Shown: one piece after another, positions 44,257 through 52,312 of the stretch | Position numbering within the stretch: the first letter of the stretch is position 1 | How the letters are laid out: every line of letters begins with the position of its first letter | Assembly (NCBI RefSeq): GCF_030056665.1 | Contig: NZ_JASHIG010000041.1 | Source of the DNA: Flectobacillus roseus | Lineage (GTDB): Bacteria; Bacteroidota; Bacteroidia; Cytophagales; Spirosomataceae | Length of the DNA: 55,762 nt | Direction: 5' to 3' (one strand) | Position numbers and translations under genes: made by a program | The notes under the pieces: model-generated | What the model was told of the DNA's origin: nothing | Seen by the model: the letters and a program-made list of their open reading frames with translations, nothing else | The model's database searches: none

Positions 44257-45333
44257 ATGACAGTTCTAGACGAATTAAGTCAGGTTTCGATATTAGAGGT
44301 AGCGCAAGATCTAGGATTGGAGGTAAACCGCAATCGTATGGTTTGCCCATTTCATGAGGAAAATACGCCATCTCTAGTTTTATATCCCCATACTAATAGC
44401 TTTTACTGTTTTGGCTGTGCCAAAACGGGTAACTCTATTACGCTATTTTCTGAAATTCGACAGTTGAGTATTAAAGATACAATTCAAACGATGGCTCAGA
44501 CGTATTTGTCTGGATATTCGCCTCAACAGTATCAGAAAAGTGCTAAACCTCTTCCTGCAAAAAATACATTACAAACTGTAGATGTCAAAAAGTTACAAGA
44601 GAAAGAAAAGCCTGTAGAAGAAATCCACTCTCAAATTTATGAAGCATTTAGAGATTGTTGTTTGCAGCAACCTTCCAACGAGCTATCAAAATCGGGTTTG
44701 GAATATATAAAGTCAAGAGGGTTTACAGATAAAACAATTCAGGATTTTAGGCTTTTTATGGTCAAAGATTATGCAAATGTGAGTTGGTATCTCAAACAAC
44801 GTTTCTCAACCTTAGACTTGCAAGAATCGGGGCTTTTTAACGATAAAAACAACTTAATTTTTTATGCACACCCCTTGATTATTCCGTACTATCGAAACGG
44901 CAGAATTGTGTATTTGCAAGGGCGAGTATTAGGCGCACCACCCGAAGGACATGGACGTTATCAGTTTTTGTACAAACATCCTTTGACGCTATTCAATGCC
45001 GATACCTTGGATAAAATAAAGCTTGACCAAGATGTTTATATTACCGAAGGAGCTTTTGATTGTATGCGATTGGTGCAGGCTGGCAAAACTGCCGTAAGTT
45101 TAGGAACAGCTAATGTTTTCAAGAAAGACTGGGCAAAACTATTTAAGCGTGCGAATGTGATTTTTTATCTGGACAATGATAAGGCTGGACATAAAGCCGC
45201 TGATGAACTAGAGAAGATATTTAGCCACTTTGGACTTACTTGTTCGCGCAAACAACTGCCTGAGGAGTACAAAGACGTAAATGATTATTACACCGATAAA
45301 TTGGGTAGTAACGAACAGTTAAATCTTTTTTAA
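44257..45333 (+). CDS. Stand-alone CHC2 zinc finger-TOPRIM primase-like protein
   Basis: A 358-residue protein with the first part of a DnaG-type primase: a CHC2 zinc finger (Cys30, His33, Cys51, Cys54 in CPFHEENTPS and YCFGCAKTGN), a linker (about 90-125), a catalytic N-terminal-like region (YIKSRGFTDKTIQDFRLF, IIPYYRNGRIVYLQGRVLG) and a TOPRIM fold with Glu in YITEGAFDCMRL and DxD in IFYLDNDKAGHKA. The helicase-binding C-terminal domain and about half the length of chromosomal DnaG are missing. Such short primases are usual on plasmids, phages and integrative elements, but no mobility gene flanks it. ATG at 44257. Confidence 0.82.
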   Translation: MTVLDELSQVSILEVAQDLGLEVNRNRMVCPFHEENTPSLVLYPHTNSFYCFGCAKTGNSITLFSEIRQLSIKDTIQTMAQTYLSGYSPQQYQKSAKPLPAKNTLQTVDVKKLQEKEKPVEEIHSQIYEAFRDCCLQQPSNELSKSGLEYIKSRGFTDKTIQDFRLFMVKDYANVSWYLKQRFSTLDLQESGLFNDKNNLIFYAHPLIIPYYRNGRIVYLQGRVLGAPPEGHGRYQFLYKHPLTLFNADTLDKIKLDQDVYITEGAFDCMRLVQAGKTAVSLGTANVFKKDWAKLFKRANVIFYLDNDKAGHKAADELEKIFSHFGLTCSRKQLPEEYKDVNDYYTDKLGSNEQLNLF

Positions 45334-45346
45334 GATAAAAAGCTAA

Positions 45347-45389
45347 AAACCGAAAGCATTAGGTGTAAATCAACCAATGCTTTCGGTTT
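45347..45389. terminator. Bidirectional terminator, primase-like / AsmA-like genes
   Basis: A 14-bp perfect stem (AAACCGAAAGCATT at 45347-45360, complement at 45376-45389), extended inside by GGT/ACC, between convergent genes. Confidence 0.85.
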
Positions 45390-45394
45390 ATTTA

Positions 45395-48300
45395 TTACTT
45401 AGTGGAGTCTTTTTTAGCAGGCTGAGTTTTTTTGAAAATACCATCAAGTACTCCTTTTTTCTGACTTTCCAATAGCTTTTTAGCTCTTTCTAAAGCTGCT
45501 TTTTTTAAGCTATCTGCTGTGGCTTTGGCTTGTGTTTGGATATCTCCTTGGCCCGTTTTGAGCTTGTCTTGTGCTTCTTTTAAAAGCTTTTCTTTTTCTG
45601 CCTTTAGTAAATCTTCGGTTTGTTGTACTGCTTGATTTTTGGCATTATCAATCTGAGATTTGATTTCTGAAGTAACGGCATCTTTCAAATTTTGTGCAGT
45701 GCTACTATTATCAAATCGGACAATGGGCGATTTGAGTGTGCCTATTAATGACAAATCAAATTTGACTCTAGGAACGTTATTTAGCGCTTTCCCTGTCCAT
45801 TGTGTGAATAAGTTATTAAAGCTTTGTCCAGCTTTACCACTAGGTATATCGAAGGCTAATTTGTAGTCCATATCTCCAACAATGCCGTGTTGTCCGCCAA
45901 TATTGACTGCATAGTCATTCCATTTCACAGTAAATGGCTTAATTTTTAAAGTTCCATGGTCGATTTGAACCTGCATAAGTGCATTGTTCAATTGCAGGTC
46001 TTTTAATTGGGTCAACTTCGTATTTGCTACTAACTTTTCGATTAATGGACTATTTTGTAAGCTAGCTTTCAAGAGTTTTAATAAACCTGAACCGTTTAAT
46101 GTGGCAAAATTCGGCATCATATCTTGAGTAAGCTCACCATTGATTTTAAATTGAGAAGATACCTCTCCAACCATAAACTGTGCTAAAGGCATAAGATATT
46201 TCACGACACTCAAATGCTGGTAAGCCTCTGTGAAATTTACTTTTTCCAAGTTTAACCCAAAATCAAATTTAGGGTGAGCAATATCACTTGGGTCATAGCT
46301 ACCTGTTGTGGCAAAACGTCCTCCTAATGCATCAAAATTGGTATTTTCGAGGCGAATTGTACCGTTATTGATACGAATAACTCCTTTGGCGTTATTCATG
46401 GCCATTTTATCATAAACTATCTCATTAGCTTGCGTATTGAGGCTTAGTTGTAGGTTTTTAGGAACTTCTACAACACTCGGGCGGGTATTAGGATTTGGGG
46501 CTTGACCCGAAGTGGTGGCTTTGGGCTCAGAACTCATCCATTCATTGACATTAAAATGATTTGATTTGACCTGAAAATTTCCTTTCAAAACATCATTCGT
46601 GAGTGCATAAGCCATGTAATTATTCATCGTACCAGTAGCCTCAAAATCACTACTTCCTAGATAGCCTTTAGATTGAGTAATCGTAAGACTATTAGGAGAA
46701 AGCTTCGCTTGTCCTTGCTCGATTTTAATACCTTGTGGTAATTCTTTTGAACGGTATTCAAAATTGGATACAGCCATTTGTCCATTTGTATTCAAACTAC
46801 CATATCGCTTCGCTTTCAAATCTTTGAGATTCCCTTGCGTACGGATATCCGCATCGATTTTTCCTTTGAGTGTCGTGTGTTCTACAGGGAAAATCTTTGT
46901 AATTTGTGTTAAATCAAGCTTGCCTTTAGCAGTGATATCCCACTTAAATGCATCAAAATCTTGTACCGAACCTTTGACCTGAAAGGTTTCGTCTAAAACA
47001 TGAAAAGTGGCTTCCTGAATAGCTAATAAACTATTTTTCAACGTTCCATCTTGGTTGGTTAAGTTTGCCTTAAAGTGAATATCTTCAATGGGCTTGGCAA
47101 ATTGCTTTGAAAGGATATACCCTTTTTCTAAAAGCATTTGAGCATTTGTTACTGGAAATTGTCCCGTAAGCGAATCATACGTGCCTTTACTATGAAGATC
47201 AACCCCAAAGCGACCCTTCAGCTGGGTTCCTTCGATAGGGAATAATTTTGTAAGTTCTTCTAGTTGAAATTCTCCTTTTACATCAGCATCAACTACACTA
47301 CGAGATAACCCTTTGATTTTGGCTTTTGCTTTGATAGGGTTTTTACCAAAATATAAATCAAAACGATTAAGCGCAATTTGGGTGCTATCTAGTTGGTTGC
47401 TGGTGTTATTAATATCGCAGTCTACCCAAACCTGACTAACGCCAGTTGGCAGAGAAGGATATTGAAAACTACCATTTTTCACCTGTACATTTAGGTGAAA
47501 TGAGGGTATTGACTGAGAAGAATATAGTCCCTTCACCTGTCCAGTACATTGAATTTCGCCCTCTGCTTTCAAGTCTTCAAACTGATTTTGATAAATCATT
47601 GGAACGAGCGAAACCAAGTTTTTGAAATTAGTTTCAGGAGTCTGAAATGCTACATCCATCGTGTAGGTAGAATCCCGTTGTTGAATTTTCCCTGAAAATG
47701 ATAATTCAAACTCGTTGAGACGAATGCGGGTGTCTTGAAAAGAATAACTTTGGGCAGACTGATCAACTTGAATAAGTGATTGCCACGCTAATTTACGTTT
47801 ATTGAAATAGTTTTTCCCTTCCCAAACTACCGAGGCCTGATTGATTTCAGTATTAGTAGCCAAGTCAAAAATCTTTTTGTTGATATCGCCACTACCGTTG
47901 TGTTCTATATCTGTCAACAGTATTTCGGAGTCTTTTTGAAGGTCTTTGTATAAAATTGTTCCTTTTACAATTTGCCAATTTTGGATTTGTAACTGAACCC
48001 CTTCCGAAGGTTTTCCTGAAGTACTACCCGTATCTTTAGACGGCACAAAAATGTCATAATTCGCCTGACCATTTTTTAGGATTTTGAGGTAAATCGTAGG
48101 TTGTTCAAGGCGGATGTTTTGTATGATTTTTTGCCCTTTGATTAAACTCATTACATCAAAAGATAACTCAAAACCCTTCGCTTGAGCCAAAGTATCTTGG
48201 GAAAATGGGGCAAGACCTATAATACCAAAATCTTCGATATTGATAGCTAAATAGGGAAAATGACGAAACAGCGAGAGGTTCAAATCGGAGTAATAGACTT

Positions 48301-48433
48301 TCCCCTTCACTTGTTTGATAATGGCTTTATTGACTTGCTCCTGAATTTGGTCTTTGAAAAAATAGGGTAAGGTATAGGCAAGACCTAACAATCCTGTTAA
48401 GACGGCCAATAGGGTAAGGCTTAGCTTTTTCAT
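45395..48433 (-). CDS. AsmA-family protein
   Basis: A 1012-residue envelope protein with one N-terminal membrane helix (MKKLSLTLLAVLTGLLGLAY) and a long periplasmic part of AsmA/DUF748-like beta repeats, as in the bridge-like proteins thought to carry phospholipids between membranes. The recurring pattern KGxFxV/KGxVxD with FDIPSGKAGQSFNNLF-type C-terminal AsmA segment is visible. The last 110 residues are Lys/Ala/Gln-rich and probably coiled coil (SEIKSQIDNAKNQAVQQTED). The ATG at 48433 is chosen over an upstream TTG (48472), since the helix then directly follows the start. Confidence 0.85.
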   Translation of the reverse strand: MKKLSLTLLAVLTGLLGLAYTLPYFFKDQIQEQVNKAIIKQVKGKVYYSDLNLSLFRHFPYLAINIEDFGIIGLAPFSQDTLAQAKGFELSFDVMSLIKGQKIIQNIRLEQPTIYLKILKNGQANYDIFVPSKDTGSTSGKPSEGVQLQIQNWQIVKGTILYKDLQKDSEILLTDIEHNGSGDINKKIFDLATNTEINQASVVWEGKNYFNKRKLAWQSLIQVDQSAQSYSFQDTRIRLNEFELSFSGKIQQRDSTYTMDVAFQTPETNFKNLVSLVPMIYQNQFEDLKAEGEIQCTGQVKGLYSSQSIPSFHLNVQVKNGSFQYPSLPTGVSQVWVDCDINNTSNQLDSTQIALNRFDLYFGKNPIKAKAKIKGLSRSVVDADVKGEFQLEELTKLFPIEGTQLKGRFGVDLHSKGTYDSLTGQFPVTNAQMLLEKGYILSKQFAKPIEDIHFKANLTNQDGTLKNSLLAIQEATFHVLDETFQVKGSVQDFDAFKWDITAKGKLDLTQITKIFPVEHTTLKGKIDADIRTQGNLKDLKAKRYGSLNTNGQMAVSNFEYRSKELPQGIKIEQGQAKLSPNSLTITQSKGYLGSSDFEATGTMNNYMAYALTNDVLKGNFQVKSNHFNVNEWMSSEPKATTSGQAPNPNTRPSVVEVPKNLQLSLNTQANEIVYDKMAMNNAKGVIRINNGTIRLENTNFDALGGRFATTGSYDPSDIAHPKFDFGLNLEKVNFTEAYQHLSVVKYLMPLAQFMVGEVSSQFKINGELTQDMMPNFATLNGSGLLKLLKASLQNSPLIEKLVANTKLTQLKDLQLNNALMQVQIDHGTLKIKPFTVKWNDYAVNIGGQHGIVGDMDYKLAFDIPSGKAGQSFNNLFTQWTGKALNNVPRVKFDLSLIGTLKSPIVRFDNSSTAQNLKDAVTSEIKSQIDNAKNQAVQQTEDLLKAEKEKLLKEAQDKLKTGQGDIQTQAKATADSLKKAALERAKKLLESQKKGVLDGIFKKTQPAKKDSTK

Positions 48434-48449
48434 AGTTGTTAGATAAAAA

Positions 48450-48469
48450 CATGTACTTCGTTGTACATG
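48450..48469 (-). promoter_or_regulatory. Possible operator or leader hairpin of the AsmA-like gene
   Basis: A 7-bp inverted repeat, CATGTAC and GTACATG, with a 6-nt spacer, 17 nt upstream of the ATG. Its place suits either a repressor site or an mRNA leader hairpin. There is no other evidence. Confidence 0.3.
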
Positions 48470-48683
48470 CAAAGTAAGTAATAATGATTATGTGTTAGGC
48501 AAGAAGCCATAAACCTTAGGCAAAACGAATAAAAGAACTAAATTTTGCCTATAGTGATACTGAATAATTGAAGCACTATTACTTTACAACGAATCATAAG
48601 TTAAAAATTGTGAGTTAAATGAGCAAATGGACGGTTGATATTGAGTGAATTAGTGATTGGCGAATAAGTGATTATTTTACTAG

Positions 48684-48825
48684 TAGAGACGCAATGCTTG
48701 CCTCTAAGGAAGTATCAGGTTAAAACCATGGCATCAAAAAAGCGGTCAGAAAATATTTTCCAACCGCTTTTTGATGTTATTATGCTAGATTTCACTTGGC
48801 TTGAGACGCAAGCATGGCTTCTCTA
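48684..48825. repeat. Palindromic dispersed repeat, copy B
   Basis: A 142-bp imperfect palindrome: outer arms TAGAGACGCAATGCTTGC (48684-48701) and the complement of GCAAGCATGGCTTCTCTA (48808-48825), and a central hairpin CATCAAAAA-AGCGGT / ACCGCTTTTTGATG (48732-48746, 48763-48776). Its reverse complement aligns with 25186-25280, by eye at about 75-80 percent. No coding capacity. Confidence 0.75.
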
Positions 48826-48873
48826 TTGCCAGCGTACAAATTTTTCGAATAACCACTAACAATTAACAGATAA

Positions 48874-49455
48874 CTATTCCCCAATAACCAATTTCTCGAT
48901 AAGTAAAATCAAAATGTGAATTACCTTGATATGTACTTCTTGAATACGGTCAGCATAGCCAAAATGAGGAACAATGATTTCTACATCTGCTTGTCCAGCT
49001 AGCTTTCCACCATCTTTTCCTGATAAAATCACGATTTTCATACCTTTTGCTTTGGCAGCTTCTACGGCACGAATCACGTTGGCAGAGTTGCCACTCGTTG
49101 AGATGCCCAAAAGTACATCTCCTGCATTGCCTAAGCCTTCTACAAAGCGAGAAAAGATATATTCAAAACCGTAGTCATTGCCTACGCAAGAAATATGTGA
49201 AACATCCGAAATGGCGATTGCTGGCATCGAACGGCGTTCGTTACGATAGCGACCCGAAAGCTCTTCTGCAAAGTGCATGGCATCGCAATGCGAGCCACCG
49301 TTTCCACAAGAAATAATCTTGTTGTTTGCTTTGATAGCATCAGCCATTAATTGTGCTGCTGCCTCAATTTGTTGGATATTATGTTCGTCCGATAAAAACT
49401 TTTGGAGAACAAGTTGAGCTTCGTTAAGCTCTTGTGAAATGATATTTTTTAGCAC
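48874..49455 (-). CDS. gmhA: Phosphoheptose isomerase (sedoheptulose 7-phosphate isomerase)
   Basis: SIS-domain enzyme making D-glycero-D-manno-heptose 7-phosphate for heptose-containing glycans such as lipopolysaccharide core. The 193-residue product carries the family motif SCGNGGSHCDAMHFAEELSG and GRYRNERR, then GISTSGNSANVIRAVEAAK and a C-terminal EVHIKVIHILILLIE. The start is a GTG at 49453-49455, as the first ATG would fall inside the SIS domain. The other heptose genes (hldE, gmhB) are not in the window. Confidence 0.93.
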   Translation of the reverse strand: MLKNIISQELNEAQLVLQKFLSDEHNIQQIEAAAQLMADAIKANNKIISCGNGGSHCDAMHFAEELSGRYRNERRSMPAIAISDVSHISCVGNDYGFEYIFSRFVEGLGNAGDVLLGISTSGNSANVIRAVEAAKAKGMKIVILSGKDGGKLAGQADVEIIVPHFGYADRIQEVHIKVIHILILLIEKLVIGE

Positions 49456-49825
49456 TGATTCTCAAAAATTTAATGAAGCCTAATGGCAATTTGGAGACTG
49501 ATTTGGGATTTTTGAGAGATACCCATAACGCTGTGGTTATTTATATTTCTCGCATAATTTTATTTTATGTACAAAATTACAAATTCCCCATCGAGTGGTC
49601 TACGAAGGATTGAAAAAATTTCGGATGTCGGATATTTGATTAGGATTGTACAAAGGATTTCCAATAATTGCGGATTGGGGATTTCTGATTTCGGAAATAA
49701 AGAAAAAAGCCTTTTCTTTTACAAAATAAAAAAGATTATCCTTCCGAAATCTAACATCCGATATCCCCAATAAACGGTTTTTAAAATCCTTCTTAAAACC
49801 CTAATTCACAATTCAACACTCCTAC
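49456..49825. other. Intergenic region with repeat copy C1
   Basis: 370 bp without a convincing gene. A 68-codon plus-strand frame at 49567-49773 runs through repeat sequence and is not considered real. The content is the element at 49681-49768, a related string GGATGTCGGATATTTGAT near 49623-49640, and the gmhA upstream region. Confidence 0.5.
49681..49768 (+). repeat. Short dispersed repeat with inverted ends, copy C1
   Basis: The ends ATTTCTGATTTCGGAAATAA (49681-49700) and CTTCCGAAATCTAACATCCG (49741-49760) contain the inverted pair GATTTCGGAA/TTCCGAAATC. Between them is an A/T-rich core with TTTTACAAAATA. The same layout occurs in reverse orientation at 55539-55626. Possibly a solo end lies at 16210-16226 (ACTTCCGAAATCTAC). 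Confidence 0.7.
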
Positions 49826-50602
49826 TTAATAGTCTCCGCCAGCGCCACCGCCACCGAAGTCACCACCGCCGAAGCCTCCGAAGTCAAAACCACTGTCACC
49901 TCCGCCACCACCGCTACGATTACCCCATGACGAGCCACCAGTAATGATAATTGGAGGTGTCCAGCCTCCGCCTCGGTAGCCTCCACGACCACCGCCGCCG
50001 CCACGTTTTGAAATAATGATAGAAATAACGATAAATATAATGACGAGAATAACAATGATAAAAAAGCCTAGTGGACTGTCATCATCTGAGGTAGCGTCAG
50101 ATTTGAATTCACCGCTTGCCCGCTGAATCATTTCATCGGTAGCCTCATTGAGACCTTGATACCATTGTTGTTGCTTAAAATTCGGAACAAGAATAGTATT
50201 GATGATTCTTTTACAGATAGCATCAGGCAAAACGTCCTCAATGCCTCTACCTGTTACGATACGAATTTTGCGTGTTTCGGTAGCCCATAAAAGCAAAACC
50301 CCATTGTTTTTATTTTTTGCTCCAACTCCCCATGTTTTAGCAATTTTCATAGCATAATCATACGGGTCAGACTCGCCCGTATTTTTTACAATGACAATGG
50401 CAATTTCGGTAGATGTGGAGTCTCGATAACCACGTAGTTTTTGTTCTAATGCGTTACGCTCTTCTGGCTTGAGTTTCATGACAAAATCACTTACCAAAAG
50501 AGGAGGGTTAGGCTGTGCAGGAATATCTTGACCAATCGCTTTGATGAAAAACGATAAAGACAAAATAAGTACTGCTAAATATTGTTGTATTTTTCTAGAC
50601 AT
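49826..50602 (-). CDS. TPM-domain protein with glycine-rich tail (YgcG-like)
   Basis: A 258-residue exported membrane protein: signal peptide (about 1-24), a TPM domain (about 35-165; DFVMKLKPEERNALEQKLRG, TEIAIVIVKNTGE, NNGVLLLWATETRKIRIVTG), one C-terminal transmembrane helix (about 177-198) and a Gly-rich tail (SGGGGGDSGFDFGGFGGGDF). Such TPM proteins are often encoded with LemA, as here: lemA and a second TPM gene lie directly upstream on the same strand. Their function is not settled, though membrane or photosystem protein maintenance has been proposed for relatives. Confidence 0.9.
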   Translation of the reverse strand: MSRKIQQYLAVLILSLSFFIKAIGQDIPAQPNPPLLVSDFVMKLKPEERNALEQKLRGYRDSTSTEIAIVIVKNTGESDPYDYAMKIAKTWGVGAKNKNNGVLLLWATETRKIRIVTGRGIEDVLPDAICKRIINTILVPNFKQQQWYQGLNEATDEMIQRASGEFKSDATSDDDSPLGFFIIVILVIIFIVISIIISKRGGGGGRGGYRGGGWTPPIIITGGSSWGNRSGGGGGDSGFDFGGFGGGDFGGGGAGGDY

Positions 50603-50895
50603 GACTGATTAGATAGGATGGCATTTTAAGTATGAATGCCGAATTATGAGTTGTGAATTGTGAATGTAAAATTTCAATTACCAATACTTTACATCTTCAA
50701 TTAATTAAATCTAATTCTGCACAATCACTTAAGTTAGTACGCAAAATAAAATTTAATTTTTTAGCTTACGGCTTTCGGCTCTGGGCAATCGGCAAAAAAC
50801 ATATACATCGTTACTAAAAATACTTTAACACTCTTTGCCTTATGCCTTATGCCTTCAACAAAAACTCAAATCTAATTTTGCTATAATACTTATAA
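50603..50895. repeat. GCCT/AGGC-rich intergenic sequence between the TPM genes
   Basis: 293 bp with no gene. It includes TTACGGCTTTCGGCTCTGGG (50766-50785) and the repeat GCCTTATGCCTTATGCCTTC (50837-50856), similar to strings at 40640-40690, 42398-42490 and 48495-48551. Degenerate short-repeat sequence of this kind may form weak hairpins and might reduce read-through into the downstream TPM gene. Confidence 0.4.
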
Positions 50896-51321
50896 TTAAT
50901 CACCAAATGAAATTTCATCCGAAATCTCATTGATATCATCCGATTGATATGGGAAAAATTGCTTGAGTGCAACTCCCGATTGTTGAATGCCTACAGCAAA
51001 ACCAGCTGCAAACTGATTCATGACAAAATGAGATTGCATATCATTGCGGATGTCTTGCCAAAAATTGGCAGGAACAACGTCATTAATGCCCTTGTCTCCC
51101 AAAATAGCAAATTTGCGATCGACGGTCGCCAGATAAAACAACACGCCATTTCGTTGTGCTGTTTTGTGAAGTTCGAGCTGAGCAAACACGGCTTTGGCTC
51201 TTTCGAGCACGTCTCCTGGGCAGAATTGTTCGACATGAACTTTGATTTCACCCGAAGTTTCTTTCTCAGCAGCTTTGATAGCTTCGACAATGATACTTTG
51301 TTGTTCTTCAGAAAGTAGCAT
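50896..51321 (-). CDS. TPM-domain protein without signal peptide
   Basis: A 141-residue protein consisting almost only of a TPM domain (about 2-120; IKAAEKETSGEIKVHVEQFC, NGVLFYLATVDRKFAILGDK). It has no signal peptide or membrane helix from the ATG at 51321; a GTG 39 nt upstream would add a Phe-rich stretch, which is less likely. The C-terminus is acidic. It sits between lemA (93 bp upstream) and the longer TPM gene. Confidence 0.85.
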   Translation of the reverse strand: MLLSEEQQSIIVEAIKAAEKETSGEIKVHVEQFCPGDVLERAKAVFAQLELHKTAQRNGVLFYLATVDRKFAILGDKGINDVVPANFWQDIRNDMQSHFVMNQFAAGFAVGIQQSGVALKQFFPYQSDDINEISDEISFGD

Positions 51322-51414
51322 AAGAATATTGGAAAAAAGAAAACAGCTAAATTTAAGCACTTTCTCAACAATAGTATAGCTGAGTAGTTACTTAAATTTA
51401 GCTGTTTCGGAGGA

Positions 51415-52002
51415 TTATTTAGAGAAATCTACCGATGGTGCTTTTTGAGCAGAAGCATCAGCTTCGAAATAGCCTTTCTTGCTAAAACCAGAGAAACCTG
51501 CAATCAAGCTGTTTGGGAATGTTACCACTTTATTGTTGAATTCCTTTACAGTATCATTAAAACGGTCACGTTCTTCTTTGATTCTATTTTCAGTACCTTC
51601 CAATTGTGCTTGAAGCTCCGAGAAGTTTTCGGTCGCCTTCAAGGTTGGATAGTTTTCAGCTACTGCCATTAATCTTGAAAGGGCTCCGCTCAATTGGCTT
51701 TGAGCTTCTTGGAATTTCTTCATGTTTTCAGGCGAAAGGTCACTTGCGTCTAACTTGATTTGAGTCGCACTAGCACGAGCACTGATTACGTCTGTTAATG
51801 TACTTTTTTCAAAATTTGCTACTCCTTGTACTGTTTTTACAAGGTTTGGAATAAGGTCAGCACGGCGCTGATAAGCAGTTTGTACTTTTGCCCAAGATGC
51901 TTCTACATCTTGTTCGCTTGTAGCCATTCCGTTTCTTACACCGATTCCCCAGAATACTAAAACTGCTGCAACAACTAATGCAATGATGGTTCCTTTTGAC
52001 AT
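51415..52002 (-). CDS. lemA: LemA family protein
   Basis: A 195-residue protein with an N-terminal membrane helix (about 4-23) and the LemA helical bundle: VEASWAKVQTAYQRRADLIP, LVKTVQGVANFEKSTLTDVI, AVAENYPTLKATENFSELQA, LEGTENRIKEERDRFNDTVK and FNNKVVTFPNSLIAGFSGFS. The ATG at 52002 is preferred to one 72 nt upstream because the membrane helix then starts at the N-terminus. It is the first gene of a lemA-TPM-TPM unit. Confidence 0.95.
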   Translation of the reverse strand: MSKGTIIALVVAAVLVFWGIGVRNGMATSEQDVEASWAKVQTAYQRRADLIPNLVKTVQGVANFEKSTLTDVISARASATQIKLDASDLSPENMKKFQEAQSQLSGALSRLMAVAENYPTLKATENFSELQAQLEGTENRIKEERDRFNDTVKEFNNKVVTFPNSLIAGFSGFSKKGYFEADASAQKAPSVDFSK

Positions 52003-52312
52003 AGTCTTGGTAAATTTTAAAGTTAAAATTGTGGATAAACTCCGAGTGGATAGGTTACCCATTGGATATGCCACTTAGACGGCACTTTCCAAATATAAGT
52101 CTCGATTTAGGTTTGACAAGTTAAGTATTTTATATCAGGAAAAAAAAGCTTTATCCAAAACCTAATGTCGTACTAATATCGATTCTTCATCAAATGTATT
52201 GTAAAAAAGACTAGCGAAAACGATTTCTCGTTGAGATGCTTTTTTTGTGGATGAATGGTAATCTGTCTATATGGAATTTAAGAAAATGCCAACATCCTAT
52301 TAAGCGACTCAA
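52003..52312. other. Intergenic region, lemA / cryptochrome gene
   Basis: 310 bp without a gene between two minus-strand genes. It should hold the lemA promoter. On the minus strand AACGA-GAAA-TCGTT (52219-52232), a GNRA-loop hairpin with T6 some bases later, may be a weak terminator after the cryptochrome gene. Confidence 0.35.

Larger units (their letters stand above)
48434..48873. other. Intergenic region with repeats, AsmA-like gene / gmhA
   Basis: 440 bp without a gene. It contains the inverted pair CATGTAC/GTACATG (48450-48456, 48463-48469) just before the AsmA-like start, an inverted pair TAGGCAAAA/TTTTGCCTA (48517-48525, 48543-48551) and repeat copy B at 48684-48825. Confidence 0.5.

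Noticed and set aside
49567..49773. 68-codon plus-strand frame
   Set aside because: It lies within repeat copy C1 and related strings, with unlikely composition for a protein.
49822..50055. 77-codon minus-strand frame overlapping the glycine-rich TPM tail
   Set aside because: The frame is a shifted reading of the Gly-codon repeats.
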